Below, in pieces: positions 25,978 to 35,300 of a stretch of DNA of 43,851 nt (the first letter of the stretch is position 1; each line of letters starts with the position of its first letter). Source of the DNA: Candidatus Rariloculus versatilis (GTDB taxonomy: Bacteria; Pseudomonadota; Gammaproteobacteria; Steroidobacterales; Rariloculaceae); the NCBI GenBank assembly GCA_028278665.1, contig JAQAJI010000036.1:3246-47096 (forward strand). Reading direction: 5' to 3'. The notes under the pieces are model-generated. The model made no database searches and was not told where the DNA came from. It saw nothing but the letters and a program-made list of their open reading frames with translations. The position numbers and the translations under genes were made by a program.

Positions 25978-26040
25978 TTCCAGGCCGGTTTCCTGGAACA
26001 ATCCTGGCAATGCCGGAGTCACTCCGGCCTGGGTCAGGCC
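25978..26040. other. Three adjacent hairpins, two mutually exclusive
   Basis: TTCCAGG/CCTGGAA (25978-25998), GCCGGAG-tca-CTCCGGC (26012-26028) and GGCCTG-ggt-CAGGCC (26026-26040). The last two share bases 26026-26028, so only one can form at a time. No T-run follows on either strand. Could be a terminator or leader structure for the minus-strand genes. Confidence 0.35.
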
Positions 26041-26264
26041 ACCGCAGCCTGCTGCTGATTCTCTCGATACGCGCATTCTCTATCAGTCAGAACGATCGCG
26101 ACGCGCTGCGCGCAGAGGTGGACTGCGCACGGCGGTGCAGCGGGATCGGCAGTTGGTCGGTACCTCGACGTTATGCCGGCTCGAAAACCCCGCCTACTCG
26201 GCGACGGCGAATTCCGGTCGACACGCGCTCCCTTTCAATACGCCGCGACAGGCGTTGACCCGGG

Positions 26265-27345
26265 CTAGCGCGTCAGCCAGACGATGAAGCGTTCGTTCAC
26301 GTCGTCGGCGTTGTCGCTCCACCACTCCCAGTCGCTTCTCAGGGCGCGCACGGTGTGCTCCGGCGTATTGGGCATGTGCGGCCGCATTTCGATACCGGTT
26401 TCCTCGTGCGTGGAAACCAGGACATCGGCGGACCTGCGAGCCGGGCTATTTGCAAAGTTACATGGATTCCGGCCGGGAGGCAAATTTCACGAACTGAATC
26501 GCCTCTGCCAGTCGAGGCGTGCCCGCCACGATACCCAGTTGACCGGTGTCCAGCACCTGTCCGTCCCAGACGATGACGAAGGGTTGGTTCTCGAGGATCT
26601 GAGCGTTGAAAATGCGCCCGTTGTAGGCCGTCGTCATGGCCACTTCGCCGTCGGCAAGCATCTGCGGCGGCTGTGCGCCTGCTTCCCACCAGACGATTTC
26701 GGACTTGATGGTATCGAGCTTGCGAAACGCCCGCTCGAGGCCTTCCTCGGTATCCATGACCGCATAAACCTCATCCACCGGGACTCCGTCGGCCATGAGC
26801 GCGAATTCGATGTTCACCAGCGGTGCACGACGCATGCCGCGCCGGCCGGGGAATCGTTCCAGATCGAAGAAGTCGTTGATCGTCTGCGGCGGCTCGCCGG
26901 CCAGCGATTCCGTGTTGTAAGCGTACACCGTGGAATAAAACAAGCTGCCAGCGCCGCAGTCGCTTAGCGTGTCGGGATAGAAGTCCTCCTCAAGCGACGA
27001 CCCGTCGGTGGCTGGCGGCAAATCGGCTGGGTCGATGAATTCCAGCAGACCTTCATCGCAACCGCGTATCGCATCGGCAATCTCCAGGTCCACGACGTCC
27101 CAGTTCACCGATCCCGCCTGTACCTGGGCGCGTATCTGCGCGAGGCCGCCGTTGTAATCCTCAAGCCGGATCTCTATGCCGGTCTCTTCGGCAAAAGGGT
27201 TGTGGATCGCCGCCTGAACGGCCCGGGCATAGGAGCCGCCCCAGGACACCACGGTGAGGGATTGCGCCTGCAGGGGCGAACTCAGGACGCAGAGCGACAG
27301 GACCGCAGCCGTTGAGGTACATGCACGCAGGATCGAATGACTCAT
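26265..27345 (-). pseudogene. ABC transporter substrate-binding protein (PotD-like), frameshifted near C-terminus
   Basis: The main frame (27345-26458) starts with signal peptide MSHSILRACTSTAAVLSLCVLSSPLQAQ. It continues LTVVSWGGSYARAVQAAI, FAEETGIEIRLEDYNGGLAQIRAQ, NWDVVDLEIAD, YSTVYAYNTES and AMTTAYNGRIFNAQ, the pattern of polyamine-type periplasmic binding proteins. It stops after FVKFASRPESM at 26458. A different frame then supplies the expected end: NFANSPARRSADVL, ETGIEMRPHMPNTPEH and DWEWWSDNADDVNERFIVWL, to the stop at 26265. Relatives have about five more residues between the Met and the Asn-Tyr/Phe, so a short deletion that shifted the frame is likely. No permease or ATPase genes are nearby. 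It may be an orphan decaying gene or a sequence error. Confidence 0.8.
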
Positions 27346-27399
27346 GACATGGTTCTTTCAGAACAATTGTGGGCTGGCAAGGCATGTGCCGCATGAAAC

Positions 27400-27489
27400 T
27401 GGCGGAGGGAGTGGGATTCGAACCCACGGTACAGCAAGCTGTACACTTGATTTCGAGTCAAGCCCGTTCGACCGCTCCGGCATCCCTCC
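27400..27489 (-). tRNA. tRNA-Ser (anticodon CGA)
   Basis: Read on the minus strand: acceptor GGAGGGA pairs with TCCCTCC, discriminator G and encoded CCA. The anticodon arm is CTTGA-CTCGAAA-TCAAG (anticodon CGA, at 27453-27455). A long variable arm, GTACAGC/GCTGTAC, is typical of class II tRNA-Ser, and the T-arm has GTGGG-TTCGAAT-CCCAC. It is 90 bases with CCA, normal for tRNA-Ser reading UCG. Confidence 0.97.
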
Positions 27490-27553
27490 GCGCGCAAATC
27501 TAACAGCACAGCGTGCCGAGGGAAATAGCGGCGTTCCGGAACCGTGGCTTTCT

Positions 27554-27937
27554 CTACCGGGCGAACGCCACGCCGGCAGCGTATCCCAACCAGACGGCCA
27601 GCAGGCAGATCGCAATATTGAGCACGACATTGCCACTCGCCGCGATCCATTGTCCGTCACGGGCAAGATTGAGCTTCTCCAGGCTCAACGCGGAGAACGT
27701 CGTGAACCCACCGCAGAGGCCGATCATCAGGAACGCGCGAGCATCGGGCGACAGCAAGAAGCGGCCGTCGTCAACGGTTAACGCCGCAAGGAAGCCGATT
27801 AGCAAGGAACCGCTAACGTTGACGATCAGCGTGCCCCACGGAAAGCTCACGCCGAAGTAGCGTGCGGCCACATCCGAGCATCCATAGCGCGCCATGCCAC
27901 CGAGAGCGCTGCCGAGCCCGATCCACAGATAGCTCAC
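27554..27937 (-). CDS. crcB: Fluoride efflux channel CrcB/Fluc
   Basis: A 127-residue inner-membrane protein with four hydrophobic segments, the length of bacterial Fluc channels. It carries family signatures GSALGGMARYG, FPWGTLIVNVSGSLLIGFLAAL (pore-lining Asn) and IGLCGGFTTFSALSLE (the Phe box region and G-x-T-T-F-S). It exports fluoride as a dual-topology dimer. The GTG at 27937 (VSYLWIGLG) gives the canonical N-terminus although no strong ribosome binding site is seen. It is 103 bases downstream of the metal ATPase on the same strand. No fluoride riboswitch could be recognised upstream. Confidence 0.92.
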   Translation of the reverse strand: MSYLWIGLGSALGGMARYGCSDVAARYFGVSFPWGTLIVNVSGSLLIGFLAALTVDDGRFLLSPDARAFLMIGLCGGFTTFSALSLEKLNLARDGQWIAASGNVVLNIAICLLAVWLGYAAGVAFAR

Positions 27938-28040
27938 GTGCGTTGTGCCGGCCGGCTGTCGAGGCAAGGCTCGTCCATGCGGCAAGTCTAGCGAAAAGCG
28001 CCGCAAGCCTGGCCATTGCCGTGTCAAGCGGGTTTGCACG

Positions 28041-30290
28041 CTACTTCGCCCGCAACATCCGCATACCGTTGAGCGTTACTAGAAGCGTTGCGCCCACATC
28101 GGCCACCACGGCCATCCAGAGCGTTGCGATCCCGGGCACGGCAAGCGCAAGAAACGCGAGCTTGAGCCCGAGGCTGAGAGCGACGTTTTCGAACACGAGC
28201 CGCTGCGTCTTGCGGCCAACGGAAACGGCCTGCGGCAACTGCCCGAGATCGTCATGCATGAGCACGACGTCGGCGACCTCCATGGCCTGGTGCGAACCGA
28301 TGCCGCCCATCGCTATGCCGAGACGGGCGCCTGCGAGCGCCGGCGTATCGTTGATGCCGTCGCCCACCATCGCCGCGCTGCCGTAACGCGCTTGGAGCCG
28401 TTGCACCGCCTCGAGCTTGGCATCGGGCATGAGTTCGGCCTCGACTTCGTCGATTGCGCCGAGTTCATCGGCTATACCGTCTGCCACTGCAGACCGATCG
28501 CCGGTCAACATGACGAGCCGGCAGTCGCTGTCGATGGCCTTGAGCGCGAGCAACGCATCCCGGGCTTCGGGCCTTGGCCGGTCCTCGACCTCGATGTAGC
28601 CGAGCAGCCGCTCGTCCGCGCCGACGAGCATGACCGAACGCGCATCCGCAGGCTCACCGCGACCCATCTTCGCAGGATTGGCGGTCGCCTCGAACAGCGT
28701 CTCGTTGCCGACCGTGACACGGCGCCCGTCGAGCGTTCCGCTGACGCCACGGCCGGCATGGGAAACCACGTCGGTCGCGCGGTCGTAGCGATGCTGAACC
28801 TCCCGATCGGTCGCCGCGTCAAGCACGGCGTGCGCGAACGGATGCGTTGAACCGCGCTCAACGGAAGCCGCGATCGCGACAAGATCGTCGCAGGGACGGC
28901 AGGTCTCGCCACTCGTCGATTCGTGGTCGCAGTCAGGCGATCGCATCTGCGTAACGACGGGCCGACCGTCAGTCAGGGTCCCGGTCTTGTCGAACGCGAA
29001 AACCCGTGTTCTGGCCAGCGTATCGAGTTGCGCACCGCCCTTGACGAGCACGCCGAGCGTCGCAAGCCGGGTCAACGCGCTGACCATGGTGACCGGGATG
29101 CTGATGATCAGCGCGCAGGGGCAGGCGACGATCAGGAGCGCCAGCCCGCGGTAAAGCCAGCCCGGCGAGTCGCCCTGACCTGCGACGAACGGCTGGCCGA
29201 AGGCAAGGGGCGGCACGACGGCGACGCCCACGGCGAGCGCAACGACCGCAGGCATGTACCAGCGTGCAAACCGGTCGACGAGCCGTTCGGCGGGCGAGCG
29301 CTGCGCCTGGGCCTGTTCGACGAGCGCGGCGATCCGGGAAATCGTGAACTCCTCGGCACGGCTCGTGACCTCAACCTCGAGCGTCCCGTGGCCGTTGATC
29401 GTACCCGCGTAGACATCATCCCCGGCGCGCTTGGAAACGGGCAGGGACTCCCCGGTGATCGCGGCCTCGTCGATGCCCGATTCGCCAACGACGATTCGAC
29501 CGTCGGCCGGCACACGTTCGTCGGATCTGACGAGAACGCGATCGCCGGGCTCAAGTTCGACGACCGGCATCTGTACATAGTGTCGATGACCGTCACCACC
29601 CGACCCCGCGTGTGTCCTGATGACTACGGCTTCGTCGGGCCTCAGCTTCAGCAAGCCGCGCAGTGAGTCCCGCGAGCGCGCGGCGCTGTAACCTTCGAGC
29701 GCCTCACCGAGCGTATACAGCAATACGACCGTAACAGCCTCGCCGGACGCCCCGATCGCCACGGCGCCTGCAATGGCCGTCGTCATCAGCAGTTCCATCG
29801 TGATCCGGCGCGCATGGATCGCCGATCGCGACGCCCGGTTGGCGATCGGGTAGCCTGCGACGGCGATCGCAAGCCAGTGCACGCCCGTAATCAGACCGGG
29901 TACCGGCTGGCCCGGGGCGAATACGCTAACCAGCAGTGCCGCGAGCACCACGAGCCCGAGAACGAGCGCGACTCGCGTGTCGCTGCGCCCCCACAGATAC
30001 TGAAGGAATCCCGCGAATCCCGCTGCGCGTCGCGGCGCCGCAGCCATCATCGGGGTCGAAGGTTCGAGCAGACGATATCCGAGTGCGTCGATACGCTCGC
30101 GCAGCGCTGCCGCCGGCGCCCGACCGGTGCATTCGAGCGTCTCGGCCATGAAGTTGACGCGGGCCTCGTCGACCCCCTCGAGTTCGGCGAGCGCCTGTTC
30201 GATGGTCCGGGCACAGCTCGCGCAATCCATCCCTGCGACCTTGAATCGCTGGGTACGCGGCAGATTTGCGGTGGCGGCGGTTGACGGCAT
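28041..30290 (-). CDS. Heavy-metal translocating P-type ATPase (Zn/Cd/Pb type)
   Basis: A 749-residue inner-membrane metal exporter. The N-terminal heavy-metal-associated domain has FKVAGMDCASCARTIEQAL (CxxC). The eight-helix transporter shows the metal site CPC in LLIVACPCALIISIPVT (about residue 391), phosphorylation site FDKTGTLTDGRPV (about 433), the P1B His-Pro motif ERGSTHPFAHAV (about 480) and VGDGINDTPALAGARLGIAMGG (about 645). A short Cys/His insert between the P and HP motifs (CDHE, GETCRPCDD) could bind metal. The CPC motif and overall match fit ZntA/CadA rather than CopA. ATG 30290 is used; an upstream TTG would add 8 residues. A MerR-type promoter lies just upstream. Confidence 0.93.
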   Translation of the reverse strand: MPSTAATANLPRTQRFKVAGMDCASCARTIEQALAELEGVDEARVNFMAETLECTGRAPAAALRERIDALGYRLLEPSTPMMAAAPRRAAGFAGFLQYLWGRSDTRVALVLGLVVLAALLVSVFAPGQPVPGLITGVHWLAIAVAGYPIANRASRSAIHARRITMELLMTTAIAGAVAIGASGEAVTVVLLYTLGEALEGYSAARSRDSLRGLLKLRPDEAVVIRTHAGSGGDGHRHYVQMPVVELEPGDRVLVRSDERVPADGRIVVGESGIDEAAITGESLPVSKRAGDDVYAGTINGHGTLEVEVTSRAEEFTISRIAALVEQAQAQRSPAERLVDRFARWYMPAVVALAVGVAVVPPLAFGQPFVAGQGDSPGWLYRGLALLIVACPCALIISIPVTMVSALTRLATLGVLVKGGAQLDTLARTRVFAFDKTGTLTDGRPVVTQMRSPDCDHESTSGETCRPCDDLVAIAASVERGSTHPFAHAVLDAATDREVQHRYDRATDVVSHAGRGVSGTLDGRRVTVGNETLFEATANPAKMGRGEPADARSVMLVGADERLLGYIEVEDRPRPEARDALLALKAIDSDCRLVMLTGDRSAVADGIADELGAIDEVEAELMPDAKLEAVQRLQARYGSAAMVGDGINDTPALAGARLGIAMGGIGSHQAMEVADVVLMHDDLGQLPQAVSVGRKTQRLVFENVALSLGLKLAFLALAVPGIATLWMAVVADVGATLLVTLNGMRMLRAK

Positions 30291-30318
30291 CCGGCTTCGG
30301 CTTGACGGTCCCAAACGG

Positions 30319-30350
30319 AGCCTAGCCCTTCAAGTCAACTTGAAGGTCAA
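30319..30350 (-). promoter_or_regulatory. MerR-type promoter/operator for the metal ATPase
   Basis: On the minus strand: -35 TTGACC (30350-30345), a 20-bp spacer, -10 TAGGCT (30324-30319). The spacer is nearly filled by a perfect dyad, CCTTCAAGT-CA-ACTTGAAGG (plus 30327-30346). Over-long 19-20-bp spacers with a central dyad are the hallmark of MerR-regulated promoters, where the metal-bound activator twists the DNA. The -35 box overlaps the stop codon of the MerR gene just upstream. Confidence 0.85.
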
Positions 30351-31117
30351 CCCTCAACGGCGGAATTCGATTCCTCGAGATCGAGAAAGAACTGCGCGAA
30401 AAGGAACGCTTCGTCACCTTCGGCCGTGAACTGGTAGCCTTCGTCCGTGCGCTCCAGGCGCGGCGCGCCATGCGCGTGGCAGTCGGCTTCGAGCGCGGCG
30501 ATCTCGGCCAGCGCATCGCCAAGAACGGGATCGTGCCCGGGAATCAGCACGCGATAGCTGTCGCCGTCCCTCCAGACATGGATGTGCTTGCCCCCGAGTG
30601 CACGGACGAGCTGATCCCGGCCGAAGTGAGCCAGGCTGCAGCCCGTGCGCTCAAGCAGCCAGTCGAGCGTGGCCTGGGCCTGCGAGTCGCCGTGATCGTG
30701 GCCGCACACGCGCTGGATCAGGCGCTCGTAGAGTTCTTCCGCGGCGCCGGACTCCGACTGCGCGCGCGCCCTGAGTTCAAGCAGGAATTCGCCCATTTCG
30801 TGGCGCTGCACCAGCAACTCCGTGAGCTGACGTTCGATCTCGAAATAGCGTTTCTCCGCGACCGCGGTCACGGTTTCGTCGAGCAGATCGCCCGATCCGA
30901 GTCTCGCCAGCAGCAGCCTGATGTCGCTCAGCGAAAAGCCGAGTCGTTGGGCGCGTTGAATGAAAAGCAGCGTCCGCTCCGCCTCCGGCTCGTAGATCCG
31001 ATAACCGGCGTCGGTGCGCCCACTTGGCCTGAGCAGGTCCTGCTCCTCGTAGAAACGCAGGGTCGCCGTCGAGACGCCGGCGCGCTTCGCAAGCTGGCCG
31101 ATCGTCAGTGTGGCCAT
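30347..31117 (-). CDS. MerR family transcriptional regulator, metal-responsive type
   Basis: A 256-residue regulator. Residues 1-75 form the MerR DNA-binding domain: TIGQLAKRAGVSTATLRFYEEQDLLRPSGRTDAGYRIYEPEAERTL (helix-turn-helix plus wing), followed by RLGFSLSDIRLLLA and a long dimerisation helix. Beyond the usual ~140 residues is an extension with VCGHDHGD, LERTGCSLAHFG, GGKHIHVWRDG and DCHAHGAPRLE, rich in His and Cys and probably a metal- or ligand-binding domain. It lies directly upstream of the metal ATPase in the same direction rather than divergently. The dyad between them is the expected target. The inducing metal cannot be read from sequence. Confidence 0.88.
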   Translation of the reverse strand: MATLTIGQLAKRAGVSTATLRFYEEQDLLRPSGRTDAGYRIYEPEAERTLLFIQRAQRLGFSLSDIRLLLARLGSGDLLDETVTAVAEKRYFEIERQLTELLVQRHEMGEFLLELRARAQSESGAAEELYERLIQRVCGHDHGDSQAQATLDWLLERTGCSLAHFGRDQLVRALGGKHIHVWRDGDSYRVLIPGHDPVLGDALAEIAALEADCHAHGAPRLERTDEGYQFTAEGDEAFLFAQFFLDLEESNSAVEG

Positions 31118-31279
31118 GAACTGCAATCCGATACCTCGTACAACATCGTATTGCGTGCTTGCGCAACGCCTCCCCATAAAGAGTGGTCGCAGGCAATATC
31201 GGGCAATTGCGCCACCGGCGCAACGCCTCGGCGCAGCACTTTGCAATGCAGGGCGGTGATGGAGTTCGCGCAGACTCGT

Positions 31280-31421
31280 AGGAGCCTGCGCCGTAGGAAG
31301 TCGCGAAAGCGAAAATTCGCTATCGCCGTCCCTTCGGTTGATCGATTGAGGAGAATACGATCAACCGAAGGGGCGGATGAGAGCGGATTTGCAGCCGCGA
31401 ATTCCTACGGCGCAGGCTCCT
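31280..31421 (+). repeat. Dispersed palindromic repeat, copy A, with perfect 20-bp inverted ends
   Basis: Left end AGGAGCCTGCGCCGTAGGAA (31280-31299) is the exact reverse complement of 31402-31421; with one mismatch the arms extend by six more bases. Inside is a second perfect dyad, CCTTCGGTTGATCG (31331-31344) and CGATCAACCGAAGG (31358-31371). It is about 85 % identical over 78 bases to copy B at 14641-14564. The right end runs into the phosphatase gene and supplies its stop codon. No target duplication is visible. Confidence 0.75.
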
Positions 31422-32232
31422 CGCTTGCGCCAGGCGCAGCGCCGTTCAGGACAGCAAGCGCCTGGGCGTGAAGCTCGGCGGTCGCGCCAGCGACCACCTG
31501 ACCGCCGTCGAGCGGCGGCCGCCCCTGCCAGTCGGTGACGACGCCGCCAGCGCCCTCGACGATCGGAATGAGCGGCACGATGTCGTACGACTTGAGCCGG
31601 TCTTCCACCACGAGGTCGGTGTAGCCCGCCGCGAGCATCGCGTAGTTGTAGCAGTCCCCGCCGAACCGGCTCATCAGGCATCGCTTCGCCAGCGCCCCGA
31701 AGGCATCGGCGGCGGCGCCGGCGAACAGGTCCGGATGCGTGCTCGCGAGCGTCGCCTGCTCAAGCTCCGTGCATTGCCGCGTCCTCAGCCGCTCCCGCCG
31801 CTCGGGGTGGATCAGCCAGGTCCCGCTCGGCGCGCCGAGAAACACTTCGTTCAGCACGGGCTGGCTCAGCACGCCAAGCAGCGGCGACCCATCGCGAACG
31901 AGACCGACCAGGGTCCCCCACAGCGGCAAACCGGTCATGAACGAGCGCGTGCCGTCGATCGGATCGATGATCCAGGTGTAGCGAGAGTCCGCCGAATGCG
32001 TGCCCTCCTCTTCTCCAACGATGCCGTGATCGGGATACCGCTCGAGGATCGCTTCTCGAAGCAGCGACTCGATCGCGCGATCGGCGCTCGTGACCGGGTC
32101 GAATCCGCCGCTTGTCTTGTTCTCGATCGTGACCTGCCTGCGGAAATACGCCTTGGCAGTCGTCCCGGCCTTGCGCGCGAGTTCCAGGCTTAAACTCTCG
32201 AGAATCGCGATTTCGTGCGCGCCTTCAGCCAT
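31405..32232 (-). CDS. Inositol-monophosphatase family / histidinol-phosphatase-like protein
   Basis: A 275-residue Mg-dependent phosphatase. Motifs: DPVTSADRAIESLLR, HGIVGEEEGTHSADSRYTWIIDPIDGTRSFMTGLP (metal-binding E-E and D-P-I-D-G-T), GDCYNYAMLAAGYTDLVVED and SYDIVPLIPIVEGAGGVVTDWQG (third metal-binding Asp). The GDCYNY and YDIVPLIPIVEGAGG versions resemble HisN-type histidinol phosphatases more than SuhB, but specificity is uncertain. Start ATG 32232 (MAEGAHEIAI). The last codons (Glu-Glu-Pro-Ala-Pro-stop) lie inside dispersed repeat copy A, suggesting the original C-terminus was replaced on insertion. Confidence 0.88.
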   Translation of the reverse strand: MAEGAHEIAILESLSLELARKAGTTAKAYFRRQVTIENKTSGGFDPVTSADRAIESLLREAILERYPDHGIVGEEEGTHSADSRYTWIIDPIDGTRSFMTGLPLWGTLVGLVRDGSPLLGVLSQPVLNEVFLGAPSGTWLIHPERRERLRTRQCTELEQATLASTHPDLFAGAAADAFGALAKRCLMSRFGGDCYNYAMLAAGYTDLVVEDRLKSYDIVPLIPIVEGAGGVVTDWQGRPPLDGGQVVAGATAELHAQALAVLNGAAPGASEEPAP

Positions 32233-32381
32233 GCATGCCAGCCGCATCGCTAAGCAACGTCTGAACGATTCTGTTCGTCAAGGTCCGACGCTATATCGAA
32301 CAATGGTTTATGCCACGGCGAACGGCGGCCAGCCGAACTGTCCGGAGCACACCCAAGCCGCGTGTATTGCTCGATCACCCG

Positions 32382-35300
32382 TCAGTCCACCCAGGCGCGC
32401 GCGTTGTCGAACAGCTTCTGCCACGGCGAGCACTCGCCCCAGTCGGCGGGATGCCAGGAATGCTGAACGGTACGAAACACCCTCTCCGGGTGGGGCATCA
32501 CGATCGTGACGCGCCCGTCGTCGTTCGTGAGCCCGGCGATGCCGTTCGGCGACCCGTTCGGGTTGGCGGGATATCGCTCAGCGGTGCGGCCATCGTTGGA
32601 GACGTAGCGCAGCGCGATCAGCGAAGCCTCGCATTCCTCCAGCAGATCGGCAGACCCGAACTCGGCCCGGCCCTCGCCATGCGATGTGACGATCGGCAGA
32701 CGGGAACCCGCCATGCCGTCGAGCAGCACCGAGCGGTTCGGCACGATCTCGACGAGCGACAGGCGCGCCTCGAACTGGTCGGAGCGATTGCGGACGAAGC
32801 GCGGCCACGCCCCGGTCCCCGGGATCAACGCTTTCAGCGCCGCGAGCATCTGACAGCCGTTGCAGACACCCAGCGCGAACGTGTCCTCACGCGCGAAAAA
32901 CGCCTCGAAAGCGCCGCGAACACGTTCGTCGTAGAGGATCGCCTTCGCCCACCCGCCTCCGGCGCCGAGCACGTCGCCGTAGGAAAATCCGCCGCAGGCG
33001 AGAAGCCCTTTGTATCCCTCGAGTTCCTTGCGCCCGGCGACGAGGTCGCTCATGTGCACGTCGTGGGCTTCGAAGCCCGCGCGGTCGAGCGCCGCCGCCA
33101 TTTCGAGTTGGCCGTTCACCCCCTGTTCGCGCAGGATCGCGACCTTCGGACGTCCCGTGCGCTCAGCGCGTATCGGCAGATTCATATCCGGAATCGGGAA
33201 CGTCAATGAGGCGTTGAGCCCGGGATCGTCCTCGTCGAGCGTGCTGTCACGAGCTTCCTGCGCGCACTCGGGGTTGTCGCGCAACGCCTGCATGCGCCAG
33301 GTCAGCTCCGACCACTTCGCGTGCAGTTCGACGCGCCGTGCGCGGTAGAACTCCTCGTCATCGCGACGGATCACGATTTCGTCGTGGCGGGCAGGCACGG
33401 CAACCACCGAATACGGCACAGAGCCCTGCGCCTGAAGAACCTGTTCGACCCGCGGCAGTTCGGCGCGCCCGACCTCAATCACCGCGCCGGGTTCCTCGGC
33501 GAAAAGCCAGGCCAGGACATCGCCGACTTGTGAGGGAACGCGAATATCCAGTCCCCGCCTCGACGCGAACGCCATTTCCGCGAGCGTGACCAAGAGCCCG
33601 CCGTCCGAACGGTCGTGATAAGCCGAAACCAGACCCGCCTCGCGCAGCTCGCGCTGTGCCCGGAAGAAGTGAACGAGCCGCTCGGGCGAATCGAGGTCGG
33701 GCGGCTCGCCGCCGTAGCTGGCGTAACTCTGGGCAAGGCAGGATCCGCCGAGCCGCGTGCGGCCGCCGGAGAGATCGAGCAATACGAGCACGGTGTCGTC
33801 CCGGGCGCGGTCGAGTTCCGGCGTCAGGCCGCGGCGGACGTCAGCGACCGGCGCGAATGCCGAGACGACCAGCGAAACCGGCGCCGTCACGCCGAGGTCC
33901 CCGCCGTTCTCGCGCCACTCGGTCTTCATCGACAGCGAGTCCTTGCCGACCGGTATCGCGACACCGAGCGCCGGGCACAGCTCCTCGCCGACGGCCCGGA
34001 CCATCTCGTAGAGATCGAAATCGTCGTCGGCGAAGCCTGCCGCCGCCATCCAGTTCGCCGACAGGCGAATGTCGCCGAGCGCCGCAACGTCGGCCGACGC
34101 GATGTTAGTGATCGCTTCGGCGACCGCAAGGCGTGCTGCGGCCGGCCCGTGGCGGATCGCGACCGGTGTGCGCTCGCCGATCGCGATAGCTTCGCCCGTG
34201 TAGTCGGAAAAGCTCGAAAGCGTCACTGCCGCGTCGCCGACCGGCACCTGCCAGGGACCGACGAGCTGATCGCGCGATGCCATGCCGCCGACCGTGCGAT
34301 CGCCGATGTGGATCAGGAAGGATTTGTCGGCAACCGCCGGAAAGCTCAGCACACGGTCGACCGCCTCGGCCAGTGCAATTTCGCCGTGGTCCCAGACTCC
34401 GCAGTCGCGCGGCCGACTTGCCGCCTCGCGCGTCATCTTCGGCGGCTTGCCGAAGAGCACCTCCATGGGCATCGCCACGGGCGTGTTTTCAAACTGCGCG
34501 TCGTTGACGACGAGTTCACGCTCCGCCGTCAACGTGCCGAGCACGGCGAACGGACAGCGTTCGCGTTCGCAAAGCGCGGTGAAGGCAGCGAGACGGTCGG
34601 ACTCGATGCTCAGGATGTACCGTTCCTGCGACTCGTTGCACCACAGTTCCATCGGCGTCATGCCGGGCTCGTCGTTGGGCACGTTGCGCAATTCGACTAC
34701 GGCTCCGCAGTCGCTGTGCTCGACGATCTCGGGGATGGCGTTGGACAATCCGCCCGCGCCGACGTCGTGAATCGCGGCGATCGGATTGCGCTGCCCGAGT
34801 GCCCAGCACGCATCGATGACTTCCTGTGCACGCCGCTGCATCTCCGGATTGCCGCGCTGCACCGATGCGTAGTCGAGTTCCTCCTCGCCCGAGCCGCTGC
34901 CCGTCGACGACGCCGCACCGCCGCCGAGCCCGATCAGCATCGCCGGTCCGCCGATGACAACGAGTGTCGAACCCGGACCCGGCCTCGCCTTCTCGACATG
35001 ATCGTCGCGGACGTTGCCGAGCCCGCCGGCCAGCATGATCGGCTTGTGATACCCGCGCCACTGGCCGTCGCTCTTAAGAAGGCAGGTCCGGAAGTAACCG
35101 TTGAGGTTCGGCCGACCGAACTCGTTGTTGAACTGCGCCCCGCCGATCGGTCCCTCGAGCATGATCTGCAACGGCGACGCGATCCGTGCAGGGCGCCCCG
35201 GAGAAGCTGCTTCCCATGGCCGCGGCCAGTCGGGAATCTCAAGGTGGGAGACGGTGAATCCGGTAAGCCCGGCCTTTGGCTTTGCGCCGCACCCGGTCGC

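Larger units (their letters stand above)
25892..26264. other. 373-bp non-coding region with palindrome and stacked hairpins
   Basis: Lies between the 3' end of the broken substrate-binding-protein gene and the DUF6152 operon, both on the minus strand. It contains the palindrome at 25903-25927 and three short hairpins at 25978-26040. The rest (26041-26264) shows nothing I can name, and open frames across it lack protein features. Confidence 0.5.

Noticed and set aside
26458-26460. Stop codon of the substrate-binding protein read as selenocysteine or readthrough
   Set aside because: The codon is TAA, not TGA, and the expected C-terminus is in another frame, so readthrough would not restore it.
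27938-28040. Fluoride riboswitch in front of crcB
   Set aside because: The 103-base gap shows no recognisable fluoride-aptamer pseudoknot sequence.
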